NCBI GenBank assembly: GCA_937138495.1
Contig: CAKZPE010000021.1
Location: forward strand, 1 to 64,000
Origin: an uncultured Oceanospirillaceae bacterium
GTDB taxonomy: Bacteria > Pseudomonadota > Gammaproteobacteria > Pseudomonadales > Balneatricaceae
Reading direction: 5' to 3'
DNA: 64,000 nt
Part shown: positions 44,561-54,538 of the stretch, piece by piece
Numbering within the stretch: position 1 is the stretch's first letter
How the letters are laid out: each line of letters opens with the position of its first letter
The notes under the pieces: generated by a model
The model's input: the letters and a program-made list of their open reading frames with translations, nothing else
Databases searched by the model: none
What the model was told of the DNA's origin: nothing
Made by a program: the position numbers and the translations under genes

Positions 44561-45575
44561 ACCAACTCAGGCCTCTGAGCCGGGCATTGAACTGAATAAA
44601 CTGCAGAAAGCAGCAGTGCTGCTGATCAGTATGGGTGAAGCAGATGCTGCTGAAATCCTGAAATATCTGGGGCAGAAAGAAGTTCAGCTGATCGGTTCGG
44701 CGATGAACGATCTGGATAACATTCCTCAGTCAGCCGTTGAAGCTGTGATGGCTGACTTTATGGAAGCGATCAGCGATCAGACCAGTATCGGTATTAATAA
44801 TGATATCTATATTAAGGAAATGCTTGGCCAGGCATTAGGTCTGGAAAAAGCTCAGACACTGATTGACCGTATTCTGATGAATACCAATACTTCCGGCCTT
44901 GAGACGCTGCGCTGGATGGAGCCCCGTCAGGTGGCTGAAATTATCCGTTATGAGCACCCGCAGATTCAGGCGGTTGTTCTGGCTTATCTTGAGGCGGATC
45001 AGTCTGCTGCCGTGCTGGCCAGTTTTGATGATGTGGTGCGTCTGGATATTCTGATGCGTATTACCGCGTTGGATCAGATTCAGCCATCGGCGCTGCAGGA
45101 GCTGAATGATATTCTTGAAGCCCAGTTTGCCGGAGCGTCCAGTCAGACTGCTTCGCTGGGCGGCCTGAAGACCACTGCTGAGATCATGAACTTTATCGAC
45201 AGCTCTATGGAGCAGGACATCATGGAGAAGATCAAAGAGGTGGACGAAAGTCTCAGCGATCAGATCTCCGACCTTATGTTTGTCTTTGATAACCTGATTG
45301 ATATTGAAGACCGCGGTATCCAGGCTATTCTTCGTGAAGTAAATACTGACGTACTGGTTGTCGCGCTGAAAGGTGCCGATACGAATTTGCAGGAAAAGAT
45401 ATTCCGCAACATGTCAAAGCGTGCTGCCGACTTGCTGCGTGATGATCTTGAGGCGAAAGGTCCGGTACGTGTAAGTGAAGTTGAAGAGGCTCAGAAAGAG
45501 ATTCTGGGTGTGGCACGTCGCCTTGCTGATGATGGTGAAATCATGCTGGGTGGCGGCGGCGAAGAGATGCTCTAA
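44553..45575 (+). CDS. fliG: Flagellar motor switch protein FliG
   Basis: 340 residues. FliG is the rotor part that meets the stator and binds FliF, FliM and MotA/PomA. N-terminal LNKLQKAAVLLISMGEADAA, the EHPQ motif of the middle domain (IIRYEHPQIQAVVLAYLE), and the C-terminal torque helix with charged residues (FVFDNLIDIEDRGIQAILRE) are all intact. It is cytoplasmic at the MS ring. It overlaps fliF by 8 bases and lies 3 bases before fliH, so translation is coupled. Confidence 0.97.
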   Translation: MSEPTQASEPGIELNKLQKAAVLLISMGEADAAEILKYLGQKEVQLIGSAMNDLDNIPQSAVEAVMADFMEAISDQTSIGINNDIYIKEMLGQALGLEKAQTLIDRILMNTNTSGLETLRWMEPRQVAEIIRYEHPQIQAVVLAYLEADQSAAVLASFDDVVRLDILMRITALDQIQPSALQELNDILEAQFAGASSQTASLGGLKTTAEIMNFIDSSMEQDIMEKIKEVDESLSDQISDLMFVFDNLIDIEDRGIQAILREVNTDVLVVALKGADTNLQEKIFRNMSKRAADLLRDDLEAKGPVRVSEVEEAQKEILGVARRLADDGEIMLGGGGEEML

Positions 45576-45578
45576 CCG

Positions 45579-46331
45579 ATGAAGGCAATTGACCGTTCAA
45601 TGGTGCGAATCCGTGCCGATGAAACCGTGATTACTCAGCCATGGGAATTACCCGTGGTGAAGAGTCATCACGTGGTTGCGTTGAACGAGCGGCGGCAGGA
45701 AGAAGAGATCGAGGTCGTCGAAGACGAGATTGTTGCTGAAAAAGTTACCCTTTCTGAACTTGAGTCGATTCGTGAAAGCGCTCGGCAGGAAGGGTATCAG
45801 GAAGGGCTTCGGTCCGGTAATGAAATTGGCCGGCAGGAAGGTCAGCAGGCCGGCTATCAGGAAGGCATGGCAGCCGGCACGAATGATGTCAGTCAGCGTA
45901 TTTCAGATCTTGAGAGTATGTTGCAACAGTTAGAGCAACCTCTTGATCAGATTAACGATGGTGTAGAGCACATGCTGGTGGCGATGGTGCTGGAGCTTGG
46001 GCGGGCCGTTGTGGGCGCGGAGATGCAGACGAATGCTGATGCTGTCCGACAGGCGGTTCAGGATGCGGTTGCCCAACTTCCCCGTGAAACCGGCGCTGTA
46101 GATATTGCCGTTAACCCCGAACAGCTTGAGTTGCTTGAGCCGTTACAGCAACGCCATGAAAAATGGCGGCTGATTGCGGATGATACAGTCAGTGCCGGTG
46201 GCTGTAAGGTCAGTACCGGTAATGCGCAAATTGATAATACCGTCGATACCCGTTTCAAGTCTGTGGCGAGCCAGTTGCAGGCGCATTTAACCGAAGTGGC
46301 CCGTCAGGGGTCTGATCAGACTAATGAGTGA
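45579..46331 (+). CDS. fliH: Flagellar export ATPase regulator FliH
   Basis: 250 residues. The middle has the typical repeating Gly pattern ([20 protein letters not shown], about 68-87, then [13 protein letters not shown]), a GxxxG helix that dimerises FliH. The C-terminal domain (about 125-245; [20 protein letters not shown]) binds FliI. The N-terminus carries a Trp (PWELP, about 21-25) expected to dock at FlhA/FliN. It is cytoplasmic. fliI starts 8 bases before its stop. Confidence 0.94.
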   Translation: MKAIDRSMVRIRADETVITQPWELPVVKSHHVVALNERRQEEEIEVVEDEIVAEKVTLSELESIRESARQEGYQEGLRSGNEIGRQEGQQAGYQEGMAAGTNDVSQRISDLESMLQQLEQPLDQINDGVEHMLVAMVLELGRAVVGAEMQTNADAVRQAVQDAVAQLPRETGAVDIAVNPEQLELLEPLQQRHEKWRLIADDTVSAGGCKVSTGNAQIDNTVDTRFKSVASQLQAHLTEVARQGSDQTNE

Positions 46332-47700
46332 TAACCGTCTGCTGGACCGGCTGGCTCGTTTTCACGATGTTTCTTACATTCCTCCCGTACCTGTTGCGCA
46401 GGGGCATATTACCCGCCTGATCGGCCTGACCCTTGAAGCAGTGGGGATTAAGGCGTCGATGGGGGATTACTGTCTGGTGTATCCCGAAAAAGGTTTGCCT
46501 ACCGAAGCGGAAGTAGTGGGGTTTGCCGGTGACCGGATTTACCTGATGCCCATCGATGTGGTGGAGGGTCTGGCGCCCGGTGCAAAGGTGTTGCCAAAAC
46601 AGGGTGGCGGAGATGTTGAAGTCGGTTTCAATCTTCTTGGCAGGGTCATTAACGGTGTCGGTAAGCCTCTCGATGGCCGGGGTCCCTTGGGTTGTGATAC
46701 CCGGGTGCCTTTGCATGGCCGCGCCATAAACCCTCTGGCCCGCCAGCCGATTAATCAGACGCTTGATGTGGGGGTGCGCTGTATCAACGCACTGTTAAGT
46801 GTTGGCCGTGGACAGCGTTTAGGATTATTTGCCGGCAGCGGTGTGGGTAAGAGTGTTTTGCTGGGTATGATGACCCGGTTTACCGAGGCGGAGATAGTCG
46901 TTGTTGGTCTGATCGGTGAGCGGGGACGGGAAGTACGGGAGTTCATTGACCACAGTCTGGGCGCTGAAGGGATGGCCCGCTCGGTGGTGGTGGCGTCACC
47001 GGCGGATGATTCGCCGCTGATGCGGTTACGGGCTGCCCAGTTAACGACCCGAATCGCTGAGTATTTCCGGGATCAGGGTAAAAATGTACTCCTGCTGATG
47101 GATTCACTGACCCGTTATGCGCAGGCGCAGCGTGAGATTGCCCTGGCAGTAGGGGAGCCTCCGGCAACTAAGGGCTATCCGCCTTCAGTGTTTGCGAAGC
47201 TGCCAAAACTGGTAGAGCGCGCCGGTAATGGCGATCATGGTGGCGGATCGGTGACCGCTTTTTATACGGTTTTAACGGAAGGCGATGATCAGCAGGACCC
47301 GATTGCAGATTCAGCGCGGGCAATTCTGGACGGGCATGTCGTATTGTCCCGTTCGCTGGCTGAGCGTGGCCATTATCCTGCGATAGACGTGGAGCAGTCT
47401 ATCAGCCGGGCGATGCCGCAAATTGTTGCGCCCGAACATTTACAGGCGGCAATGGGCTTTAAACAGATCTATGCTAAGTATCAGCAGAGTAGTGATCTGA
47501 TCTCAGTAGGTGCATATATGAAAGGCAGTGATCCTGAAACTGATTTTGCCATTGAGCGTATGCCGCTAATGCGCGAATTTCTTCAGCAGGGACTGAATGA
47601 AGCGTTCGATTTTAAGACCAGTTTGCAAAGTATGGCGATGGTCTTGTCTTCCAATCCGCAGGGTGGTGAAACAACAGCAACGATGAAGGCTGACCAGTGA
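46324..47700 (+). CDS. fliI: Flagellum-specific ATPase FliI
   Basis: 458 residues, related to F1 beta subunits. Walker A is GSGVGKSVL (about 171-179), Walker B sits in [20 protein letters not shown], and the type III ATPase motif [18 protein letters not shown] is present. FliI with FliH and FliJ energises and orders export of rod, hook and filament proteins. It is cytoplasmic beneath the export gate. It overlaps fliH by 8 and fliJ by 4 bases. Confidence 0.97.
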   Translation: MSDNRLLDRLARFHDVSYIPPVPVAQGHITRLIGLTLEAVGIKASMGDYCLVYPEKGLPTEAEVVGFAGDRIYLMPIDVVEGLAPGAKVLPKQGGGDVEVGFNLLGRVINGVGKPLDGRGPLGCDTRVPLHGRAINPLARQPINQTLDVGVRCINALLSVGRGQRLGLFAGSGVGKSVLLGMMTRFTEAEIVVVGLIGERGREVREFIDHSLGAEGMARSVVVASPADDSPLMRLRAAQLTTRIAEYFRDQGKNVLLLMDSLTRYAQAQREIALAVGEPPATKGYPPSVFAKLPKLVERAGNGDHGGGSVTAFYTVLTEGDDQQDPIADSARAILDGHVVLSRSLAERGHYPAIDVEQSISRAMPQIVAPEHLQAAMGFKQIYAKYQQSSDLISVGAYMKGSDPETDFAIERMPLMREFLQQGLNEAFDFKTSLQSMAMVLSSNPQGGETTATMKADQ

Positions 47701-48137
47701 AGCGTTCTAAGCGACTGGCAATTGTTCTTGAGCAGGCTGAGCGTAAGCGTAAGCAGGCGGATCAGTTGTTGGCCGACAGTCAGGGGCGTGTGCAGAAGGG
47801 GCTGGAGACGATGCGGCAGCTTGAGCAGTACTACACTGAGTATGCTAATAATTTTTACTCGAATGGTGCGGCTGGAGTGAGTGTTCAGCAACTGGATACT
47901 CATCAGGCGTTTATGCAAAAAATTCGCTCGGCGATTCAGCAGCAACGTCAGGCCATCGAATCTGACCAGCAGCATCTGGAAAAAATCCGTGAGCACTGGA
48001 AGGCGGCTTATGGGCATTTTAAAGCGATAGATTCTGTAATAGATAAAGCCCGTGAAGACGAGCGTCGGGTCGAAGATAAGAAGCAACAGCAACAAATTGA
48101 TGAGCGTTCTCAATTAGTTCGCACTCCTTTTATTTAA
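47697..48137 (+). CDS. fliJ: Flagellar export protein FliJ
   Basis: 146 residues, almost wholly coiled coil and rich in Gln, Lys, Glu and Arg (for example [20 protein letters not shown], about 5-24). FliJ is the central stalk of the FliI ring and recycles export chaperones. The GTG start overlaps the fliI stop (GTGA). It ends the group fliEFGHIJ; fliK follows after 111 bases with its own sigma-54 promoter. Sequence is fast-evolving, so the call leans on size, coiled coil and position. Confidence 0.9.
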   Translation: MKRSKRLAIVLEQAERKRKQADQLLADSQGRVQKGLETMRQLEQYYTEYANNFYSNGAAGVSVQQLDTHQAFMQKIRSAIQQQRQAIESDQQHLEKIREHWKAAYGHFKAIDSVIDKAREDERRVEDKKQQQQIDERSQLVRTPFI

Positions 48138-48173
48138 TGTAATGGCGTTCCTGCTTTTACATAAATTTCAATA

Positions 48174-48190
48174 TTGGCACTAATCCTGCT
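48174..48190 (+). promoter_or_regulatory. Sigma-54 promoter of fliK
   Basis: TTGGCACTAATCCTGCT: the -24 block is perfect, the -12 block CTGC keeps the invariant GC, and spacing is exact. It lies 59 bases before the fliK ATG. Confidence 0.88.
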
Positions 48191-48248
48191 TTAACTACCG
48201 GTAAAGAGACGTAATTTGCGTTTTCAGATATCTAGGTAGGGCTGCTAT

Positions 48249-50087
48249 ATGAATCCAATGCTTCCTGTTTCGACCGGTACCGGGTCTGTGCTTGATTTAG
48301 GCGGAGCTGGCGCTGCGCCCGCTACGGCAGGGCTTGGCGGAAACTTTAATGCAATGATTCTGCAGACCAGTCAGACACAGGCGGGAAAAACTGCTCTGGT
48401 GGCTTCACAGGGGCAAGTGCCGTCTGAAGGCGGCGAAAGTTTGCCGCCGGATGCCGCGTCAGAGTCTCAGGTTCAGGGGGCTGCTCAGCAGGTTGCTCAG
48501 CAGAATGATGATGCGTCGGGTGAAAAACAGAATAGAGATGGCAGTGAAACCCTTAACCAGCTGAAAAAGTTCCTGGAAGCAGACGTAACGGCGGAATATT
48601 TACTGATACAGGATGGGGATGTGCAGTCCCGGTCTTCTCAGGCGCTTTCGGGGCTGGTGACAGTTTCCGACTCTCAGGCTGCTGATACCAGGGCTGCAGT
48701 GACCCCGCAGACTTCGCAATCTAATGCTGCACCGGCTGATCAGTCGCCTCTGTCCAGAGCGGTGCATGAGCTTGTCAGTGCGCAGCAGGCTGCTGCAGGT
48801 GGCAGTGTTGTTTCTGATGGGGAGCAAAATGCCCGTCAGGTAACGGCTTCATCTGAAAGCGGCGCCGTAAAACAGGAGGCATCCGCTGTTCAGCAGAGTC
48901 AGCAACAGTCGCTGAATCAGTGGACAAAACAGGTTGTTGAGCCCGTAAACCCTGCCGTACGTGGCGCTCAGGCAGCTTCAGTCTCTGAGGCAGCATCAGC
49001 AGTGAATGGCGGGGATAAAGCTGTCCAGGCTACTGGGGGGGTGCCTGCCTCGGTTGCAGGTATACCTGCTGAAAATATACCTTCAGTTGCCGCTGCTCAG
49101 ACGGCAAATGTAGCCGGTGAGTCTGGTGTATCTCGGTCAGACGTAGCGGGAAGGCAGACGCAGCAGTCAGCGCCACTGATTGCAGAAGATCAAAAGGTCA
49201 GTGTGCAGGCGCAGCAGTTAGCGCAACGTGCAGCTGAGGCGCAATCTGGCAGGTCTGTGATGCCGGGGCAGGAAGGTATCGTTGCTAATGCTGCGGGGGT
49301 GACTGCGGATGAGCAAAAAACAGACTCTCGTCAGATCGTGGGGGCTTCCGCCCGGAGTGCTGAAGAGAATGGTCTGATTAAAGGTTTGGTTGCTGAAAGT
49401 AAGGCTGCCTCCGAAGGGCAAAAATCACCTGTACAGGCTGGGCCTGCTCCTGTCGTGGACAGTCTGGCTAAACTACAGAGTTCAGCTTCGCAGTTAACTG
49501 AACAACTGGCTGAGCAGGCGCTGAGTAAGTCTGCATCCAGAGCTTCAGGTGCTGAAGCGGTAAAGGCGGAAGGGTTTGCTGACGCTTTGTCGGCGTCATT
49601 GGCCAACAGTTCAGTCGCGCGTGCTGAAAAGGTGGGTGCTGAACCTCATCAGTTACAGATGCAACAGGGGTTGAGACCCGGAAATCCTGCCTGGGGACAG
49701 GCGGTAAGTGACCGTGTGGTCTGGCTGGCATCACAAAACGGCAAGGTGGCAGAAATTCGCCTTGATCCGCCGGAGCTGGGCAGTCTGAATGTGAAGCTTG
49801 AAATTAAGAATGAGCAAGTCAGTGTTGTATTTAATACACCGCATGCCAGTGTGAAAGAATCATTGGAACAAAGCTTGCCGCGGTTAAGAGAAATGTTTGC
49901 TGAGCAAGGGCTTGAACTGGCCGATTCATCGGTTGAAGATCAGAGCTCTCAGCAGCGTGAAGACAGCCAGCAACGTGAAGCATTTGCCAGCGGCGGATAC
50001 GGTGCGGAAGGTGAGTTGGATGCTGAGCCTGAGGCGTTGGCCGGTCAGGCTGCACAAAGCATTTCGATGGTTGATTATTATGCTTAA
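48249..50087 (+). CDS. fliK: Hook-length control protein FliK
   Basis: 612 residues. The first 480 or so are low-complexity (Ala, Gln, Ser, Val, Glu), with no fold visible; this is the ruler part of FliK and is long, as in Pseudomonas. The C-terminal FliK domain (about 490-575) is clear: KVAEIRLDPPELGSLNVKLE, then VVFNTPHASVKESLEQSLPR LREMF (split here) and EQGLELADSSV. FliK is exported, measures the hook and switches FlhB to filament export. A long ruler goes well with the enlarged hook subunit, though hook length itself cannot be read. Own sigma-54 promoter. Confidence 0.93.
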   Translation: MNPMLPVSTGTGSVLDLGGAGAAPATAGLGGNFNAMILQTSQTQAGKTALVASQGQVPSEGGESLPPDAASESQVQGAAQQVAQQNDDASGEKQNRDGSETLNQLKKFLEADVTAEYLLIQDGDVQSRSSQALSGLVTVSDSQAADTRAAVTPQTSQSNAAPADQSPLSRAVHELVSAQQAAAGGSVVSDGEQNARQVTASSESGAVKQEASAVQQSQQQSLNQWTKQVVEPVNPAVRGAQAASVSEAASAVNGGDKAVQATGGVPASVAGIPAENIPSVAAAQTANVAGESGVSRSDVAGRQTQQSAPLIAEDQKVSVQAQQLAQRAAEAQSGRSVMPGQEGIVANAAGVTADEQKTDSRQIVGASARSAEENGLIKGLVAESKAASEGQKSPVQAGPAPVVDSLAKLQSSASQLTEQLAEQALSKSASRASGAEAVKAEGFADALSASLANSSVARAEKVGAEPHQLQMQQGLRPGNPAWGQAVSDRVVWLASQNGKVAEIRLDPPELGSLNVKLEIKNEQVSVVFNTPHASVKESLEQSLPRLREMFAEQGLELADSSVEDQSSQQREDSQQREAFASGGYGAEGELDAEPEALAGQAAQSISMVDYYA

Positions 50088-50252
50088 ACAGCCGTTTTAA
50101 CTTTGCTTAGTGCGGTTTTTTAAAAAGTCCATCTGAGGATTCGTTTTCTTCTGCGCGTAATGCGGAATTTGGTGGCTTCCGCTGCTGAATCAGTATGTTA
50201 TATTAAGCCCATTATTCTAAGATAAATCGGCTATATGCCGCTGGGAAGTTCG

Positions 50253-50774
50253 ATGGCTGAAGAAAATACTGAAGCAGATGGGGCCGCTGAAGGCAAAAAA
50301 GGCGGTAAGCTTAAGCTTATCCTGATTATTGTGGGTGCAATTGTACTGGCTGCGGGTGGCGCAATAGGCGGTATGATGTTTTTGGGTGGCTCTGATGAGG
50401 CAGCAGAAACGGCTGAAGCTGCACCTGCTGCGCCGGTACAGGCGCAATACAGTAAAATTCGAATTCTTTCCGGGGATCCGTACTTTACCGTTACGATAAA
50501 CAGTAACGACGGTAAGACCCATTATCTTCAGGTGTATGTCGAAACCAAATCCCGTGATGACGAAGTGGTTGCTGCGTTGACAAAGCACATGCCGCGTATC
50601 GTTAACCGTCTTACCCGTTTATTCAGTAATCAATCTTTATCAACGTTGCGTACTTTACAGGGTAAACTGGATTTGCAGGCAGCTGCCACCCAGGAAATTC
50701 AGGCAGAAATGCAGGAAAAAATCGGTAAGCCGGGCATAGAAAAAGTCCTGTTCACCGGTTTTATTATGCAGTGA
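50253..50774 (+). CDS. fliL: Flagellar basal body protein FliL
   Basis: 173 residues from ATG 50253 (GGGAAG upstream); an ATG 18 bases earlier is also in frame. A short charged N-terminus is followed by one membrane helix (about 20-43, LILIIVGAIVLAAGGAIGGM) and a periplasmic domain with DPYFTVTINSNDGKTHYLQV and VAALTKHMPRIVNRLTRLFS, the stomatin-like fold that surrounds stator units. It starts the fliLMNOPQR-flhB series. The 165-base gap before it shows no clear sigma-54 site. Confidence 0.93.
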   Translation: MAEENTEADGAAEGKKGGKLKLILIIVGAIVLAAGGAIGGMMFLGGSDEAAETAEAAPAAPVQAQYSKIRILSGDPYFTVTINSNDGKTHYLQVYVETKSRDDEVVAALTKHMPRIVNRLTRLFSNQSLSTLRTLQGKLDLQAAATQEIQAEMQEKIGKPGIEKVLFTGFIMQ

Positions 50775-50784
50775 AGGTTTATGT

Positions 50785-51756
50785 ATGACCGTTAAAGACC
50801 TGCTCTCACAAGACGAGATCGATGCCTTACTGCATGGTGTCGATGGCGGTGAGGTAGAAACGCAGGAAGAAGAACCTCAGGATTCGGGTGAGGTACGTGT
50901 ATACGACCTTGCCAGCCATGAGCGGATTGTTCGTGGCCGGATGCCAACGCTTGAAATGATTAATGAGCGTTTTGCCCGTCATACCCGTATCAGCCTGTTT
51001 AATCTGTTGCGCCGTAATGCTGATGTATCTGTCGGTGGCGTTCAGATTATGAAGTATGGCGATTACATTCATACCTTGTATGTTCCTACCAGTATTAACC
51101 TGCTGCGGGTTTCCCCGTTGCGGGGGACTGCATTGCTGGTTATGGATGCCAAGCTTGTTTTTAAATTAGTGGATAACTTTTTTGGTGGTGATGGCCGTCA
51201 CGCTAAAATCGAAGGCCGTGAATTTACACCAACAGAATTACGTCTGATAAATAAAGTTATTGGACAGTTTTTCGGTGATCTGGAAGATTCGTGGCAGCCT
51301 GTTATGCCGCTGAAGTTTGAAGTTAGCGGCCACGAAGTGAATCCGGCGATGGCGAATGTTATCAACCCTTCTGAAGTGGTGGTTGTGAGTTCGTTTCAGG
51401 TTGATCTGGACGGTGGTATGGGCGAGTTTCATGTCACCATGCCTTACGCAATGCTTGAGCCAATTAAAGATACTCTGGTTTCAGGGTATCAGCGGGCTGA
51501 AGAGGAGCTTGATGAGCAGTGGCTGAGCAGTTTGCAGAAAGAAGTGCTTGAGGCCCCGATGGAGTTAGGGTTGTCCATTGCTGAGCGGCAGTTAACCTTA
51601 CGTGATGTGGTGGACTTTGAGGTTGGAGATATTATTCCAATCGATATCCCTGATAAGCTGAAACTGACGGCAAACCGGGTACCGATTTTTACCTGTAACC
51701 TTGGGACGTCCCGGGGGAATCTGGCGGTAAAAATCCTGAATGAAATAAAACGATGA
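50785..51756 (+). CDS. fliM: Flagellar motor switch protein FliM
   Basis: 323 residues. The N-terminal CheY-P docking peptide is plain: LLSQDEIDALLHGVDGG (about 5-21). Then comes the middle CheC-like domain (MPTLEMINERFARHTRISLF, GTALLVMDAKLVFKLVDNFF) and the C-terminal SpoA domain (ERQLTLRDVVDFEVGDIIPI). FliM reverses motor rotation when it binds phosphorylated CheY. It is in the cytoplasmic C ring with FliG and FliN. Ten bases after fliL; 67 bases before fliN. Confidence 0.97.
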   Translation: MTVKDLLSQDEIDALLHGVDGGEVETQEEEPQDSGEVRVYDLASHERIVRGRMPTLEMINERFARHTRISLFNLLRRNADVSVGGVQIMKYGDYIHTLYVPTSINLLRVSPLRGTALLVMDAKLVFKLVDNFFGGDGRHAKIEGREFTPTELRLINKVIGQFFGDLEDSWQPVMPLKFEVSGHEVNPAMANVINPSEVVVVSSFQVDLDGGMGEFHVTMPYAMLEPIKDTLVSGYQRAEEELDEQWLSSLQKEVLEAPMELGLSIAERQLTLRDVVDFEVGDIIPIDIPDKLKLTANRVPIFTCNLGTSRGNLAVKILNEIKR

Positions 51757-51823
51757 ATATTCGCTAAGCTTAACTGTGTAAGGTTAACTTGGCTGTAATC
51801 AGCTACATGATGAGAGCGCTTGT

Positions 51824-52276
51824 ATGAGTGATGAAACAGGTAACGTCGACCAGGACGCAATGGCAGATGACTGGGGCGCAGCGATGGCTGAGCAGGTTGG
51901 TGATGCCGGCGGTGGAGATGCTGACTGGGGGGATGCTCTGGCAGAGCAGGCGACCAGTGAGGCGGCCCAGAAGGTTGAGCTTGACGAGCTGACAGATGAT
52001 GCTGCCCTCATAAAAGATCCTAAGCTGGATGTCATTTTAGATATTCCGGTGACTATCTCTATGCAGGTAGGTCATGCGGAAATTCCTATCCGTAATTTGC
52101 TGCAACTTAACCAGGGATCCGTAATCGAGCTGGACCGGGTTGCCGGCGAACCGCTGGATGTTAAAGTAAACGGTACGCTGGTTGCTCATGGCGAAGTTGT
52201 GGTTGTTAATGACCGCTATGGTATTCGTCTGACTGATGTGATCAGTCCTGAAGAACGTATCGAGAAGCTGCGCTAG
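51824..52276 (+). CDS. fliN: Flagellar motor switch protein FliN
   Basis: 150 residues. An acidic, Asp/Gly/Ala-rich N-terminal tail (1-65) with two DDWG/DWGD-type strings precedes the SpoA domain (about 72-150): DVILDIPVTISMQVGHAEIP, LLQLNQGSVIELDRVAGEPL, VVNDRYGIRLTDVISPEERI. FliN forms the base of the C ring and binds FliH. The stop shares a base with the GTG of fliO. Confidence 0.97.
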   Translation: MSDETGNVDQDAMADDWGAAMAEQVGDAGGGDADWGDALAEQATSEAAQKVELDELTDDAALIKDPKLDVILDIPVTISMQVGHAEIPIRNLLQLNQGSVIELDRVAGEPLDVKVNGTLVAHGEVVVVNDRYGIRLTDVISPEERIEKLR

Positions 52277-52713
52277 TGGTCTGGCGTGTCTGTGTCTTTC
52301 TGGTTACTGCGCTGCAGTCTTTCTGGCTGCAGGCAGAAACTGTCTCCGGTGCCGCAGCCAGTCCTGGTACCGGTTTGGTCTATAAAGAGCCTTTTAATTC
52401 AGGGGCAATTTCTCAGTTAGCGCTTGGTCTTGTTGTTGTTATCGGGCTGATTTTTACGCTGGCCTGGTTGCTGCGCCGATATTCCAATTTGCCGGGGCAG
52501 AATAAACGTTTGCAAATCATTGCTGCTTTGCCGTTAAGTGCCCGCGAAAAAGTGGTTCTGGTGCAGGCCGGTGATCAGCAATTGTTGCTGGGTGTCGCGC
52601 CGGGACAGGTTAATCTGTTAGCCAGTTATGACGAGCCTTTGATTGAAGTGGGTGAAAAAGGGGATTTTGCTGTGAAGTTGCAGCAGGCACTGAGCAGGGT
52701 TAAGCCACAATGA
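52276..52713 (+). CDS. fliO: Flagellar export-gate assembly protein FliO
   Basis: 145 residues. The first 20 are hydrophobic and may be a signal peptide or first helix ([17 protein letters not shown]), and a membrane helix lies at about 43-63 ([20 protein letters not shown]) followed by LLRRYSN. A small cytoplasmic domain with [20 protein letters not shown] and [13 protein letters not shown] is typical of FliO. FliO helps FliP assemble. GTG start, one-base overlap with fliN, and ATGA overlap with fliP. Confidence 0.93.
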   Translation: MVWRVCVFLVTALQSFWLQAETVSGAAASPGTGLVYKEPFNSGAISQLALGLVVVIGLIFTLAWLLRRYSNLPGQNKRLQIIAALPLSAREKVVLVQAGDQQLLLGVAPGQVNLLASYDEPLIEVGEKGDFAVKLQQALSRVKPQ

Positions 52714-53471
52714 AAAAACTGGTAGCTGCAATACGCAGTGGGCTGATCATGCTGGGGTTGATGTTTCCTGTCTGGGCAATGGCTGCTGATCCGGCCATTC
52801 CAGCGGTGACCCTGACTACGAATCCTGACGGAACAGCTGATTACAGCGTGACAATTCAGATTCTCGCGCTGATGACTCTGCTGACATTCCTGCCAGCAAT
52901 TCTGATGATGATGACGTCTTTTGCGCGGATCATCATTGTTTTTGCTATTTTGCGTCAGGCGCTTGGTCTTCAGCAGACGCCGTCTAACCAGATCCTGGTG
53001 GGGCTGGCGCTGTTTTTGAGTCTGTTCATTATGACGCCGGTACTGGACAGAGTGAATGAAGGGGCTATTCAGCCTTACATCAATGAAGAAATAACTTCTA
53101 TTGAAGCAGTGCAGGCAGCCAGTGGTCCGTTTCGTGAGTTCATGATGGCGCAGACCCGGGAAAATGACTTAACCTTGTTTATGAATATTTCCCGGACGCC
53201 GGCAGTGAATACGCCTGAAGAGATCCCGTTTAACGTGCTGGTGCCTGCGTTCGTGACCAGTGAGCTGAAAACGGCGTTTCAGATAGGTTTTATGTTGTTT
53301 ATTCCCTTTCTTGTCATCGACCTGGTGGTTGCCAGTATTCTGATGGCGATGGGTATGATGATGCTATCGCCGGTAATCATTTCCCTGCCGTTTAAAATCA
53401 TGTTATTTGTACTGATTGATGGCTGGGCAATGGTGGTTGGTACACTGGCTGCCAGTTTTGTGGTTGTGTAG
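52710..53471 (+). CDS. fliP: Flagellar export gate protein FliP
   Basis: 253 residues with a cleavable signal peptide (about 1-24, ending WAMAADP) and four membrane helices. The conserved block [20 protein letters not shown] (about 70-89) with [20 protein letters not shown], and the late [20 protein letters not shown], are diagnostic. FliP5FliQ4FliR1 forms the export channel in the inner membrane. It overlaps fliO by 4 bases; fliQ follows after 8. Confidence 0.97.
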   Translation: MKKLVAAIRSGLIMLGLMFPVWAMAADPAIPAVTLTTNPDGTADYSVTIQILALMTLLTFLPAILMMMTSFARIIIVFAILRQALGLQQTPSNQILVGLALFLSLFIMTPVLDRVNEGAIQPYINEEITSIEAVQAASGPFREFMMAQTRENDLTLFMNISRTPAVNTPEEIPFNVLVPAFVTSELKTAFQIGFMLFIPFLVIDLVVASILMAMGMMMLSPVIISLPFKIMLFVLIDGWAMVVGTLAASFVVV

Positions 53472-53479
53472 GAGATCCT

Positions 53480-53749
53480 ATGACGCCTGAAATGGTTCTT
53501 GATCTGTATGGTGAAGCGCTCTATCTGGTGGTAGTGCTGGTCGCGGTGATTGTATTGCCTTCGCTGACGGTTGGTCTGATCATTGCGACCTTTCAGGCGG
53601 CTACTCAGATCAACGAACAAACCCTGAGCTTTTTGCCACGTCTGCTGGTGACCTTGCTGACAATTATGTGGGCAGGTCCCTGGATTCTGACTAAGCTGTT
53701 GGATCATTTCGGCAATATCTTTACTAACATTCCGTTGTTTTTGGGGTAG
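53480..53749 (+). CDS. fliQ: Flagellar export gate protein FliQ
   Basis: 89 residues, two membrane helices (about 14-38 and 52-75). Family signature: VIVLPSLTVGLIIATFQAAT followed by QINEQTLSFLPRLL. It is part of the FliPQR export channel. A good GGAG ribosome site; fliR begins 3 bases after its stop. Confidence 0.97.
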   Translation: MTPEMVLDLYGEALYLVVVLVAVIVLPSLTVGLIIATFQAATQINEQTLSFLPRLLVTLLTIMWAGPWILTKLLDHFGNIFTNIPLFLG

Positions 53750-53752
53750 CAG

Positions 53753-54538
53753 GTGTTTAGCGCCAGCTTTCTCGAAATTGAACAGTGGGCCGCTGAGTTT
53801 CTGCTGCCTTTTTTTCGTGTGGCTTCATTTTTTATGGTCGTGCCTATTATCGGTACCCGTATGGTGCCTGCACGTATTCGTTTGGGGCTGGCGCTGGCGG
53901 TAACCGCTGTAATCGTACCTGTACTGCCTGACCTGCCTGAAGTGAACGGTTTGTCGATGCAGACGTATATCTGGATTGCTGAGCAGATCCTGGTCGGCAT
54001 TTCGATGGGCTTTCTTATCCAGATTCTGTTTCAGATTTATGCGCTTGGCGGACAGTTGATCGCGTCGCAGATGGGTTTGGGCTTTGCTTCTGTGAGTGAT
54101 CCGGCGAACGGTGTTTCCGTGGTTGTGCTGTCGCAGTTTTATCTGATGATTGTCATGATGCTGTTTCTTGCACTGAATGGACATTTAGTGCTGATCGAAG
54201 CGCTGGTACGCAGTTTTTATGTACTGCCGGTGACCGAAGGAACAATTCCCGCTTCCGGGTTGATGGTTCTGGCGTCATCCGGTAGCTGGCTTGTTTCCAG
54301 TGCTTTGCTGATGTCCCTGCCGGCCGTTACTGCGCTGTTGGTGATTAACTTTGCGTTTGGCATTATGACCAAAGCAGCCCCGCAGCTGAATATTTTCGCT
54401 GTCGGTTTTCCTTTTACCATGCTGATGGGATTACTGATTACCTGGGTGAGTCTGGAGGGCTTTCTGGGGCAGTATTACCGTTTTACTGAACTGGCTTTTC
54501 AGTATATCGAGCAAGTTCTCGGTGTGGGAGGGCTGTAA
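53753..54538 (+). CDS. fliR: Flagellar export gate protein FliR
   Basis: 261 residues with six or so membrane helices. Signs: RVASFFMVVPIIGTRMVPAR IRLGLALAV (split here, about 23-51), ALGGQLIASQMGLGFASVSD and NIFAVGFPFTMLMGLLITWV. FliR is the single plug-like subunit of the export channel that joins FlhB. GTG start; stop touches the GTG of flhB. Confidence 0.96.
   Translation: MFSASFLEIEQWAAEFLLPFFRVASFFMVVPIIGTRMVPARIRLGLALAVTAVIVPVLPDLPEVNGLSMQTYIWIAEQILVGISMGFLIQILFQIYALGGQLIASQMGLGFASVSDPANGVSVVVLSQFYLMIVMMLFLALNGHLVLIEALVRSFYVLPVTEGTIPASGLMVLASSGSWLVSSALLMSLPAVTALLVINFAFGIMTKAAPQLNIFAVGFPFTMLMGLLITWVSLEGFLGQYYRFTELAFQYIEQVLGVGGL

Noticed and set aside
48249..49700. Repeats in the first part of fliK as a repeat array or mobile element
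   Set aside because: The pattern is low-complexity Ala/Gln/Ser coding sequence typical of FliK rulers, without regular units.
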